A stretch of DNA of 64,000 bases. It comes from Oceaniferula marina (GTDB lineage: Bacteria > Verrucomicrobiota > Verrucomicrobiia > Verrucomicrobiales > Akkermansiaceae). Both the position numbers and the translations under genes were made by a program. Below, one piece after another: positions 51,046-59,703 of this stretch. Every line of letters starts with the position of its first letter. Positions within the stretch are counted from its first letter, which is position 1. The DNA lies in NCBI RefSeq assembly GCF_013391475.1, contig NZ_JACBAZ010000002.1, forward strand, positions 773,837 through 837,836. The letters run 5' to 3'. The notes beneath the pieces are model-generated. The model had not been told where the DNA came from, did no database searches, and saw only the letters and a program-made list of their open reading frames with translations.

Positions 51046-52446
51046 TTAGCATGTCACTTCCTCGCCGAGGATACCGAGGTCGACCTGACCGTCGTGCACC
51101 TCTCGCAGGGCGGTTTGCAGGGCCTCGGATCGGCTGCTTTCGCCGTGGATCAACCAGACTTGCTTTTTGCTGCCGGTGATATTTTGGAAGTATTCGATGA
51201 GCTCGGAGTGGCCGGCGTGGCCGGAGAAGGAATCCATGATCTCAACATGAGCCTTGAGCGGGTAGGGGTCGCCAAAGATTTTGACGGTCGGTTCGCGGTG
51301 TCGGATTTTCCATCCCAGGGTGTTTTCGGCGCAGTAGCCCACAAAGAGAATGGTGTTCTTCGGGTTGCCGATGCCATTTTTCAGGTGGTGGAGGATGCGT
51401 CCGGCCTCACACATACCGGAAGCCGAGATGATGATTGCCTGCTGGTCGCTGCTGTTGAGTTCTTTGGATTTTTTGACCGAGCGGATCAGTTCCAGTTCCT
51501 CGAAGCCGAATGGGTTACTTTTGGAATAGAGGAATTCGTTGACCTCATCGTTGAAGCACTCCGGGTGGAGGCGGAAGATTTCGGTGGCGTTGACGGCGAG
51601 CGGGCTATCGACGTAGACGGGGATGTCCGGGATGCGGTCCTCTTCGAAGAGCTGGTTGAGGACGTAGAGAATTTGCTGGGTTCGCTCGACGGCGAAGCAG
51701 GGAATGATGATTTTACCACCACGTTTAATGGCGGCATTGATGGCATCACAAATACGGTCATCCGCACTGGCACCATGCTCGTGCTCGCGGCCACCATAGG
51801 TGCTTTCCATTAGAAGGTAATCGATGTTCTGAACGACTTCCGGGTCGTTGAGGATATCGTTGTCCCCCCGGCCGACATCGCCGGAGAAGAGGAAACGTTT
51901 GGTTTGGCCGTCGTCTTCATCTTCGATTTCAAGTAGCACCTGGGCACTTCCGAGGATGTGTCCGGCATCGAAAAAGCGGAGAGTGACACCGGGGGCAATG
52001 AGCATGGGGCGGTCATAGCCGACGTTGACAAATTGTTTCAAACATTGCTCGGCATCGCGTTCGGAGTAGAGAGGCTCTAGTAAAGGGAGGTTTTTGCGTT
52101 TGCGGTGTTTGTTGAGCCAGTCGATGTCGGATTTTTGAATGCGGGCGCTGTCGGCGAGCATGACCTGGCAGAGGTCCCGCGTGGCAAAGGTGGCGAAAAT
52201 ATTACCATTGAAGCCCTTGGCGCAAAGGTTGGGCAGGTTGCCGGAGTGGTCGATGTGGGCGTGGGAAAGAACCACGCTGTCGATGGTTTTCGGGTCGAAG
52301 TGGGGGAAACAGCAGTTGATTTCGTGGGCGTCGTGGCGTCGACCTTGATAGAGTCCGCAATCGAGAAGGATGCGTTTTCCGTTGACCTCCAGCAGATGCT
52401 GGGATCCCGTCGTTGTGCCGGCGGCACCACAAAACTTGAGCTTCAT
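51046..52446 (-). CDS. MBL-fold beta-CASP RNA-processing-type metallohydrolase
   Basis: 466 residues. The metal-binding HxHxDH motif is SHAHIDHSGNLP near residue 62, with the Asp ligand segment FLFSGDVGRGD near 185 and ESTYGGREHEHG, then the beta-CASP part (IIIPCFAVERTQQILYVLNQ; ISASGMCEAGRILHHLKN) and the C-terminal RMMBL-like SFSGHAGHSELIEYF and WLIHGESSRSEAL. Such proteins are zinc-dependent nucleases related to CPSF-73 and to bacterial RNase J-like enzymes; in bacteria the substrate is usually unproven. The start at 52446 abuts the heptamer repeat array, which would form part of its 5' untranslated region. Confidence 0.88.
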   Translation of the reverse strand: MKLKFCGAAGTTTGSQHLLEVNGKRILLDCGLYQGRRHDAHEINCCFPHFDPKTIDSVVLSHAHIDHSGNLPNLCAKGFNGNIFATFATRDLCQVMLADSARIQKSDIDWLNKHRKRKNLPLLEPLYSERDAEQCLKQFVNVGYDRPMLIAPGVTLRFFDAGHILGSAQVLLEIEDEDDGQTKRFLFSGDVGRGDNDILNDPEVVQNIDYLLMESTYGGREHEHGASADDRICDAINAAIKRGGKIIIPCFAVERTQQILYVLNQLFEEDRIPDIPVYVDSPLAVNATEIFRLHPECFNDEVNEFLYSKSNPFGFEELELIRSVKKSKELNSSDQQAIIISASGMCEAGRILHHLKNGIGNPKNTILFVGYCAENTLGWKIRHREPTVKIFGDPYPLKAHVEIMDSFSGHAGHSELIEYFQNITGSKKQVWLIHGESSRSEALQTALREVHDGQVDLGILGEEVTC

Positions 52447-52484
52447 ACTATGAACTAACCGCAGATAAGCAATGCTGGCAAGCG

Positions 52485-52582
52485 GGAAGTTGGAAGTTGG
52501 AAGTTGGAAGTTGGAAGTTGGAAGTTGGAAGTTGGAAGTTGGAAGTTGGAAGTTGGAAGTTGGAAGTTGGAAGTTGGAAGTT
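52485..52582. repeat. tandem heptamer repeat, 14 perfect copies of GGAAGTT
   Basis: Positions 52485-52582 are exactly 14 units of GGAAGTT with no mismatch, followed by seven G/A bases. It lies between the divergent start codons of the metallohydrolase (52446) and the antiporter (52615), where both promoters must be. On the minus strand it reads AACTTCC. Confidence 0.97.
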
Positions 52583-52614
52583 GGGGGGGAGTTTGCTAGG
52601 ATCTGTACTTATCC

Positions 52615-53847
52615 ATGGATGAATTGATCTTTTTTGCCGCGTTATTGGTATTTTTGTTTGGCTTGGTGTCGGCTGTGGCGAGTCGGTCTCCGGTGACGGC
52701 TCCAATGTTTTTTGTTGCTGTTGGTGTTTTGGCGGGGCCTTTGGGGTTTGCCTGGTATGAGGCGGAAACCGATTCGGAATCGGTGCAGGTGATCGCGGAG
52801 CTGACCTTGATGCTGATTTTATTTACGGATGCCTCGTTGATTGATTTGAGGGCCTTGAAGCGGGAATACAAGATTCCGCTGAGGTTGTTGGGGATTGGTT
52901 TGCCGTTGACGATGCTGGCTGGTTTTTTGATCGGGCAGTGTTTGTTTCCCGGGATGGCGTTGCCTTTGATCGCGGTGATGGCCTTTATGTTGTCTCCAAC
53001 GGATGCTGCCCTTGGGCAAGCCGTGGTTGCGAGTGAGGTGGTTCCGGCGTCGGTGCGTGATTCGATAGGAGTGGAGAGTGGCTTGAATGATGGGATTGCC
53101 TTGCCGCCGATTCTTGCCTGTATGGCCGCCATTGGGGCAGGGGTGGATAGCACGCTTGATTTCGGGTATTGGGGTGGTTTTGCGTTGAAGCAACTCTTCT
53201 ATGGACCCTTGGTTGGAGCGGCGGTTGGGTTGATTGGAGGACGGTTGGTGGATGGGGCGGTGAAGCGTGGGTGGATGACCTCGGTGTTTCAGCGTTTGAC
53301 TTCGATTTCCTTGGCTTTGGTTTCGTATGCTTTGGCTGAAAAGGTTGGAGGAAATGGTTTTATTGCGGCATTTTTCGGAGGGTTGATGTTGGGGACCAGT
53401 ACGCGTGTGGTGAGGGAGCGCTTGCAGGAGTTTGGAGAGGCTGAGGGGCAGCTGTTGTCATTGTTTGTGTTTTTGATTTTCGGGGCTGTGTTGGTTCCCA
53501 TTGCTTGGGAGCACTGGTCGTGGATGTCCTTGTTGTATGCGGTTTTGAGTTTGACGGTGATTCGGATGGTGCCTGTGTTGGTGAGCTTGTTGGGGGCAAA
53601 TCTGGAGCCGGGGCGTAGGATTGATTGGGCGAGTATTGGTTTTATTGCATGGTTTGGCCCGCGTGGAATTGCCTCGGTTTTGTATATGTTGATGTTTGTT
53701 GGGGTTTTGGGGCGGGATGGTTATGAACCGATGCTTTCGGTGGTGATTTTGACGGTCTTTCTCAGTGTGTTTGCGCATGGTCTGTCCGCTGTTCCTCTGA
53801 GTTCCTTGTATGGGCGCTGGATGGAATCCCGGAGTGAGAGGGGTTAG
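52615..53847 (+). CDS. cation:proton antiporter (CPA1/NhaP type)
   Basis: 410 residues with about 11-13 membrane helices. Family signs are the early FFVAVGVLAGPLG segment, the helix with MLSPTDAALGQAVVASEVVP (near 125-145) carrying the ion-binding Asp, SIGVESGLNDGIALPPILA with the second catalytic-type Asn-Asp pair, and IAWFGPRGIASVLYMLMF near the end. It exchanges Na+ or K+ for protons across the inner membrane. There is no cytosolic regulatory domain after the transporter core. The start ATG at 52615 follows the heptamer repeat by 32 bases. Confidence 0.9.
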   Translation: MDELIFFAALLVFLFGLVSAVASRSPVTAPMFFVAVGVLAGPLGFAWYEAETDSESVQVIAELTLMLILFTDASLIDLRALKREYKIPLRLLGIGLPLTMLAGFLIGQCLFPGMALPLIAVMAFMLSPTDAALGQAVVASEVVPASVRDSIGVESGLNDGIALPPILACMAAIGAGVDSTLDFGYWGGFALKQLFYGPLVGAAVGLIGGRLVDGAVKRGWMTSVFQRLTSISLALVSYALAEKVGGNGFIAAFFGGLMLGTSTRVVRERLQEFGEAEGQLLSLFVFLIFGAVLVPIAWEHWSWMSLLYAVLSLTVIRMVPVLVSLLGANLEPGRRIDWASIGFIAWFGPRGIASVLYMLMFVGVLGRDGYEPMLSVVILTVFLSVFAHGLSAVPLSSLYGRWMESRSERG

Positions 53848-53938
53848 TGTTTAGTCGCGGGAAGCATGGATATTCAAAAGAGATGGCTGTTTTGCCCGGG
53901 CTGCTGATCGGGGATCATGATTGGCATAGTAATTACCG

Positions 53939-54003
53939 TGACAAGTGTTGAACGAATCCGCTTGTCATTACATTGAATTTCACCAGCCGATGAATGTGAA
54001 ATT
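53939..54003. promoter_or_regulatory. two consecutive dyads in the leader of the type II secretion/pilus operon
   Basis: TGACAAG/CTTGTCA (53939-53945 and 53961-53967, 15-base loop) and AATTTCAC/GTGAAATT (53976-53983 and 53996-54003, 12-base loop). Neither has a T-run. They could be regulator sites or an RNA leader of the ATPase gene downstream. Confidence 0.35.
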
Positions 54004-54087
54004 TCGGACAAGTCTGCTTGACGGAGGGTGGTGGTTTGACCAGTGTGTCATTGATGGCTTCCGGGTATTGCGTTCGGAAGTTGTTGT

Positions 54088-55806
54088 TTGAACGATTTAA
54101 AAACCCACCACCTAAGCGAAGATTTTATTGTGTATTCTAACGAAGATTACCTTCTCGAACTCCTGACCGAAGCCCAGTTGGTGACGGCCGAGGAGATTGA
54201 TGCCATCCGTGGTCAGTTAAGAGGCAGAGAGAGCGTTGTGGAACGCCTCATTGGAGACAACCGTGTTTCGGAAGATCAGGTTGCCCAAGTATGTGCCCAG
54301 AGCTCGAGCATGGAGTATATTGACCTGGCGCACTGGCCGATTCCACCTGATGTCTTTGAGAAAGTTCCGGAGGATGTCGCCAAGCGTTTTCGCGCCGTTC
54401 CGGTTCAGGACGACGGTGTTTATTTGACGATTGCTGTTGCTGATCCGCTTGATTTTGAAGTGCTGGATACCTTGCCTCATGTGCTCGGGCGTGAAATCAA
54501 CCCGGTAGTGGCCACGTTATCTGCGATTTCGCAGGTGATTCACCAGAATTACGGGGGCGAGGTTTCCGACGATGCTGCCAATGAAAGCTTTACGGTGGTT
54601 GGTTCCGAGGGGGAGGAGGAAGTGACGGCGGATGATGCGCCGATCATTAAAATGGTTTCATCGATGTTGCTGGAGTCGTTTAAAATGCGCGCCAGTGATA
54701 TCCATATTGAACCGATGGAGACTACTTTGCGGGTTCGTTATCGAGTCGACGGGAAGTTGGTGGAAATCGATAATCATCCCAAAAAGCTGCACCCTGCGAT
54801 CATTGCTCGGATCAAGGTGATGAGCGGAACCATGAGCATTGCGGAGAAGCGTCTTCCCCAGGACGGTCGGATTCAGATCCGGGTGGCTGGCAAAGAGGTT
54901 GATCTTCGTGTTTCATCGGTTCCAAGTAACCACGGTGAAAGCATCGTGATGCGGATTTTGGATAAAACATCACTGATGCTTGGATTGCCTGAGCTCGGGT
55001 TCTTTTCTGATGATCAGGCGACATTTGAGAAACTGATTCGTTTGCCTGATGGTATTATTCTGGTGACCGGGCCGACGGGTTCGGGGAAAACCACGACTCT
55101 ATACGGATGTTTGAATACGATCAATACATCGGACCGTAAGATCATCACGGTGGAGGATCCGGTGGAGTATGAGCTTCCCGGTATTAACCAAGTGATGGTG
55201 AAGACGGACATTGGAATGACTTTTGCTGCCGCCTTGCGAGCCATGATGCGTCAGGCACCAAACGTGATCATGCTTGGTGAGATTCGAGATGCGGAGACCG
55301 CCGGTATTGCCATTCAGGCGGCGTTGACCGGTCACCTTGTGTTTTCCACCTTGCATACGAATGATGCCCCGGGCGCCGTTGCCCGATTGGCGGACATCGG
55401 AGTGAAGCGTTTCCTCGTCGCCTCCGCGGTGCGTGCGATTATTGCCCAGCGACTGGTGCGCAAACTGTGTCCGAAGTGTAAGACATCGGCTATTTTGTCG
55501 GACCGCGAAATGCGGACTTTGAAACTGGATGCCCGACAGGTGGCGGAAAGTGACATCAGGGGACCCCAAGGCTGTGAAGCCTGTCGCGAGATGGGTTACA
55601 AAGGACGTATGGGCATCTTTGAGATGTTCAAAATTGATGATGAAGTCCGGCACTTGATCAACCAGGAGCTCACTTCGCCGCAATTGCGTCGTAGGGCCAG
55701 GGAACTCGGTATGCGGACCTTGCGCGAAGACGGTATTCGCAAGGTGTTGGCGGGGAGTACTTCTGCATCGGAGGTGATGCGGGTCACGATGTCAGACAGT
55801 GATTGA
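54088..55806 (+). CDS. GspE/PilB-type secretion or pilus assembly ATPase (first copy)
   Basis: 572 residues from a TTG at 54088 with GGAAG seven bases upstream; a GTG at 54130 is an alternative that begins directly before SNEDYLLELLTEAQLVTAEE. The N-terminal domain (MshEN-like) is followed by SDIHIEPMETTLRVRYRVDG, Walker A GPTGSGKTTTLYGCLN, the Asp box ITVEDPVEYELPG, HTNDAPGAVARL and a zinc-binding region with two CxxC pairs (CPKCK, CEACR). It powers pseudopilus or pilus assembly at the inner membrane. It is the first of two tandem ATPases in a four-gene operon. Confidence 0.93.
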   Translation: MNDLKTHHLSEDFIVYSNEDYLLELLTEAQLVTAEEIDAIRGQLRGRESVVERLIGDNRVSEDQVAQVCAQSSSMEYIDLAHWPIPPDVFEKVPEDVAKRFRAVPVQDDGVYLTIAVADPLDFEVLDTLPHVLGREINPVVATLSAISQVIHQNYGGEVSDDAANESFTVVGSEGEEEVTADDAPIIKMVSSMLLESFKMRASDIHIEPMETTLRVRYRVDGKLVEIDNHPKKLHPAIIARIKVMSGTMSIAEKRLPQDGRIQIRVAGKEVDLRVSSVPSNHGESIVMRILDKTSLMLGLPELGFFSDDQATFEKLIRLPDGIILVTGPTGSGKTTTLYGCLNTINTSDRKIITVEDPVEYELPGINQVMVKTDIGMTFAAALRAMMRQAPNVIMLGEIRDAETAGIAIQAALTGHLVFSTLHTNDAPGAVARLADIGVKRFLVASAVRAIIAQRLVRKLCPKCKTSAILSDREMRTLKLDARQVAESDIRGPQGCEACREMGYKGRMGIFEMFKIDDEVRHLINQELTSPQLRRRARELGMRTLREDGIRKVLAGSTSASEVMRVTMSDSD

Positions 55807-55855
55807 TCTGAGACCAGCGCCGACGTTTCAATAATTATAAGCTTACACACCTTTC

Positions 55856-57535
55856 ATGGATAATTCACAACTTATCGATATTTTTATCAATCGTAGTTTG
55901 ATTGATCAATATCTTGCAGCTGACATCATTCAGGAGATCGAGAACAGCGGCAAGGAGATTGCCGAGATTCTGGCCGACTACGAAGTCATTCAGGAAAAAG
56001 ATGATATCTGGCCGATCATTGCCAACGAGCTTGGCGTCAATATGGTTGATTTGGCGAGCTACGATCCTCCCGAGGAATTGCTGGCTCTGGTCCCTTCTGG
56101 GATGGCCCGGTTACATGGGGCCTTGCCTGTTAATGTGGACAACGAGGGATTGACTGTTTGTTTGGTTGATCCCTTGAACCCGCAAGTGATTGAGGATCTG
56201 CGCTTTGCCTTGGGGCGGGAGGTGTTTTTAGCGATTGCCCCCGATCACATTGTTGAGAAAAAGCTGGATGAAGCCTATGGCGGCCAGGGGCAGGCGATGG
56301 ATGATGTGCTCGGACAGCTTGAGCTGGGAGTAAACCCACACGCGGACCAAAGTGCTCAGGATGTCGAAGCTGAGGCCAATTCGGCACCGATTATCCGCTA
56401 TGTGGATCTGGTTTTGTATCAGGCGATCAACGAAGGGGCATCCGACATTCACTTTGAGCCATTCGAAAATGATTTTAAAATTCGCTATCGGGTGGATGGA
56501 GCGCTGTATGAAATGGCTCCACCTCCAGCGCATTTGGCGTTGCCGATCCTTTCACGCGTGAAGGTGATGTCGAATATGAACATCGCTGAGAAGCGTGTTC
56601 CTCAGGATGGGCGAATTGTGAAGCATGTTGGTGAAAAGCAGGTGGACATGCGTGTTTCCACGCTGCCGACCCAGCACGGCGAGAGTATTGTGTTGCGGGT
56701 TCTGGACCGTAGTAACGTGAATCTGAACCTGGACATGTTGGGGATGCCTCCCAATGTGTTTGATTATATCAATGAGACGGTTCGCAAACCCAACGGAATT
56801 TTCATCTGCACTGGTCCGACCGGTGCCGGTAAGACGACCACGCTGTATGCGGCGCTCAAGGAGATCAACACGATTGATTCGAAGCTGTTGACTGCTGAGG
56901 ATCCGGTGGAATATGACGTTGACGGGATTATCCAGGTTCCGGTGAACGATGCGATCGGGATGACTTTTTCACGTATCCTGCGGGCATTTCTGCGACAGGA
57001 CCCCGACCGGATTCTGGTCGGTGAGATTCGCGATTTGGATACGGCTCAGATTGCGATCCAGGCGTCGTTGACGGGACACCTTGTGCTGTCGACCTTACAC
57101 ACCAACGATGCTCCGGGTGCGGTGACGCGACTCATCGACATGGGGACCGAACCGTTTTTGGTGGCGGCATCTCTTGAAGGGATACTGGCCCAGCGCTTGT
57201 TGCGGACGATCTGTAAAGAATGTCGTGCCGCGTATGAGCCGAATGAGGCCTTGCTCACTCAGCTGGGTGTGACTTCACACGAGCTTGGCGATAAGGAGTT
57301 TTATACCGGACGGGGCTGTGATGTCTGTGACCAAAGCGGGTATAAGGGACGGCGAGGCCTGTTCGAATTGCTCGATGTGACAGATTCATTGCGCGACTTG
57401 ATCACGGACCGGGCACCTACTGTGGTGCTGAAACAGAAAGCGATCGAGTTGGGTATGCAAACCTTGCGTGAAGATGGCTTGAGAAATATTTACGAAGGGA
57501 ACACCACCATTGAGGAAGTTCTCAAATACACCTAA
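55856..57535 (+). CDS. GspE/PilB-type secretion or pilus assembly ATPase (second copy)
   Basis: 559 residues. It has the same architecture as the first copy: N-terminal MshEN-like domain (IDIFINRSLIDQYLAADIIQ), SDIHFEPFENDFKIRYRVDG, Walker A GPTGAGKTTTLYAALK, LTAEDPVEYDVDGIIQVPVN, HTNDAPGAVTRLIDMGTEPF and the CxxC pairs CKECR and CDVCD. Identity to the first copy is moderate, so the duplication is old and the two probably have separate roles. It starts 49 bases after the first copy and 73 bases before gspF. Confidence 0.94.
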   Translation: MDNSQLIDIFINRSLIDQYLAADIIQEIENSGKEIAEILADYEVIQEKDDIWPIIANELGVNMVDLASYDPPEELLALVPSGMARLHGALPVNVDNEGLTVCLVDPLNPQVIEDLRFALGREVFLAIAPDHIVEKKLDEAYGGQGQAMDDVLGQLELGVNPHADQSAQDVEAEANSAPIIRYVDLVLYQAINEGASDIHFEPFENDFKIRYRVDGALYEMAPPPAHLALPILSRVKVMSNMNIAEKRVPQDGRIVKHVGEKQVDMRVSTLPTQHGESIVLRVLDRSNVNLNLDMLGMPPNVFDYINETVRKPNGIFICTGPTGAGKTTTLYAALKEINTIDSKLLTAEDPVEYDVDGIIQVPVNDAIGMTFSRILRAFLRQDPDRILVGEIRDLDTAQIAIQASLTGHLVLSTLHTNDAPGAVTRLIDMGTEPFLVAASLEGILAQRLLRTICKECRAAYEPNEALLTQLGVTSHELGDKEFYTGRGCDVCDQSGYKGRRGLFELLDVTDSLRDLITDRAPTVVLKQKAIELGMQTLREDGLRNIYEGNTTIEEVLKYT

Positions 57536-57608
57536 GTCAAAAACTTGAATTCTAAGCTCGATATTCTGAGCAGTCTTTTTAATCTTATTTCTAAACATCA
57601 CAAACAAT

Positions 57609-58889
57609 ATGGCTAATTTCCAATACATCGCGCTCGACGCCAAGGGTGAGCAGACGACCGGCAGTGTATCTGCTGGAAGTGAGGCTGACGCAATCCAGCA
57701 GCTGCGGTCCCAGGGGCTGTATCCCACCCAGGTAGTTGAAGAGGGTAAGGGCTCGTTGACCACGGGTAAGGCAAAAAGTAAGACCCGCGGAAAAAAGCGA
57801 GTGAAGTCTGCTAAATCGGGCGGAAAGATTAAACCGAAGGCGTTGATGATTTTCACTCGACAATTGGCGACATTGATTGACTCCGGTCTTCCCTTGTTAC
57901 GTGGGTTGACGGTGCTTGGTAAGCAGGAGCCCAACCCAGTGTTGCGTAGCACGGTGAATTCCTTGGCGGACTCGGTGCAAACCGGTGCAACGTTCTCGGA
58001 GAGTTTGGCCCAGCACCCGAGAATCTTTAACAAGCTCTTTGTCAACATGGTCAAGGCTGGTGAGCTTGGTGGTGTTCTGGAAGTTGTTCTTACTCGTTTG
58101 GCCGAGTACATGGAAAAGGCGGACAAGCTGAAGAATAAGATTGTTTCAGCCATGGTTTATCCGGTGATTGTTTTGTTCATTGCCGTCGCCATTTTGATCT
58201 TCCTGATGTTGTTCATCGTGCCGAAGTTTAAGGAGATGTTTGCCGACCAAGGTGGTGAACTGCCGACGCTTTCCCGAGTGGTGTTTAACTCATCGGAAAA
58301 AATGATGAGTTCAACGGCTGGTTTGCCGAATGTGGTGTGGATTTTCCTCGTTCTTGCCGGTCTTTGGGTGATGTTCAAAGCGTGGTCGAACACCAAGGGT
58401 GGACGCGCTGCCGTGGATGCCTTTAAACTGAAAATTCCGGTTTTGGGCGACCTGACCCGGAAGAGTTCCATTTCTCGGTTTGCCCGGACATTGGGAACGT
58501 TGGTCACTTCCGGTGTCCCGATTCTGCAAGCTTTGACGATTACCCGTGACACGGCTGGTAACGTGATGGTGGCCAATGCCATCGATAAGGTGCATGAAGC
58601 GGTCAAAGAGGGTGAGTCCATCGTGGCCCCCTTGCAATCGAGTAAGATCTTCCCTGCCATGGTGATCAGTATGGTCGATGTGGGTGAAGAAACCGGTCAG
58701 TTGCCTGAAATGTTGCTCAAGATTGCCGATGTCTATGATGACGAGGTTGATACCGCTGTGACCGCTTTTACTTCCGTGCTTGAGCCGATCATGATCGTGT
58801 TCCTGGCATTGGTCGTGGGAACGATTGTATTTGCATTGTTCTTACCTCTGATTAAGATGATCCAAGGCGTGGACAGTCAGGCAGGCTAG
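57609..58889 (+). CDS. type II secretion/type IV pilus inner-membrane platform protein (GspF/PilC)
   Basis: 426 residues. It begins with the usual ANFQYIALDAKGEQTTGSV segment and a basic linker (KAKSKTRGKKRVKSAKSGGK), then two GspF domains of about 120 residues each: ALMIFTRQLATLIDSGLPLL and then KSSISRFARTLGTLVTSGVP. Membrane helices lie near 185-205, 235-255 and at the end (IMIVFLALVVGTIVFALFLP). It forms the platform that the ATPases turn. It is followed by the pseudopilin gene. Confidence 0.94.
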   Translation: MANFQYIALDAKGEQTTGSVSAGSEADAIQQLRSQGLYPTQVVEEGKGSLTTGKAKSKTRGKKRVKSAKSGGKIKPKALMIFTRQLATLIDSGLPLLRGLTVLGKQEPNPVLRSTVNSLADSVQTGATFSESLAQHPRIFNKLFVNMVKAGELGGVLEVVLTRLAEYMEKADKLKNKIVSAMVYPVIVLFIAVAILIFLMLFIVPKFKEMFADQGGELPTLSRVVFNSSEKMMSSTAGLPNVVWIFLVLAGLWVMFKAWSNTKGGRAAVDAFKLKIPVLGDLTRKSSISRFARTLGTLVTSGVPILQALTITRDTAGNVMVANAIDKVHEAVKEGESIVAPLQSSKIFPAMVISMVDVGEETGQLPEMLLKIADVYDDEVDTAVTAFTSVLEPIMIVFLALVVGTIVFALFLPLIKMIQGVDSQAG

Positions 58890-58963
58890 TCTGGCTGACG
58901 CCCCATGGGCCGCGTTTCGCGCGTGAGCCCAAGCTCGTATCAGAAGCCTGTAAAATCAATGTT

Positions 58964-59620
58964 ATGAAAAGGACTCAATCTCAAACCGTTTGTTGTTCGT
59001 CAGGATTTACCTTGATTGAGGTGATCACTGTGATTGCCATTATCATGGTCTTGGCGGCCATGACGGTCGGGGGATTGAATTATGCCCAGAAAAAAGCCGA
59101 AATTTCACGGACCGAGGTATTTATGCAAAGCCTTGGAGCCGGGTTGGAGCAGTACCGCGCTGACAACGGCTTTTTCCCACAGGGTGATGGGTTGTCAGAC
59201 AGCTCTGAGCAGGTGTATATCGCTTTGTATGGTGATGGAGAGCTTGAGTTTGACTCGGGTAGCCAGCAGGTCAGGGTGCGCAGTGGCTACGAACCGGACG
59301 GAGAACCCGATGAGGGATCCACCGTGTATGTGGATACGTTGACCTCTCCGCTTCCTTATACTGCCAAGAAGGCAAGAACCAAGGAATACAATGTGCGTAA
59401 AAATGGTAGCACCTACGTGATTGTCGATGCCTGGATGGATCCGGATGATAATAGTCAGCGACAGGAGATTTTTTATCGCCATGATCCTTCCGGAGCTGAT
59501 GTGGATATGATGAATCCGCCAAGTGACTTCGATTTATGGTCCCTGGGTCCTGATGGTAAAGGCGGGCCTGGAAACGACACCAAAAAAGAGCGCGCAGACG
59601 ACATTGTGAACTGGAAGTAG
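58964..59620 (+). CDS. type II secretion pseudopilin GspG-like
   Basis: 218 residues. The prepilin site is SSGFTLIEVITVIAIIMV, cleaved after Gly by a prepilin peptidase with Glu at position 5 of the mature protein, then an N-terminal helix and YAQKKAEISRTEVFMQSLGA. The C-terminal GspG motif DLWSLGPDGKGGPGNDT, ending DDIVNWK, indicates the calcium-stabilised major pseudopilin. It is larger than the usual 140-residue GspG, with a longer middle. No prepilin peptidase or secretin (GspD) is in the window. Confidence 0.92.
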   Translation: MKRTQSQTVCCSSGFTLIEVITVIAIIMVLAAMTVGGLNYAQKKAEISRTEVFMQSLGAGLEQYRADNGFFPQGDGLSDSSEQVYIALYGDGELEFDSGSQQVRVRSGYEPDGEPDEGSTVYVDTLTSPLPYTAKKARTKEYNVRKNGSTYVIVDAWMDPDDNSQRQEIFYRHDPSGADVDMMNPPSDFDLWSLGPDGKGGPGNDTKKERADDIVNWK

Positions 59621-59703
59621 GAGAGCAAGTTTCCCTTCTGTGACGCATTCCTCTTTACATCGCCCTTGCTGCTAGGTAGTTGGGTGCACACCCAATCTAT
59701 TTT

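Noticed and set aside
52485-52582. CRISPR array
   Set aside because: The units are seven bases long and contiguous with no spacers; it is a simple tandem repeat.
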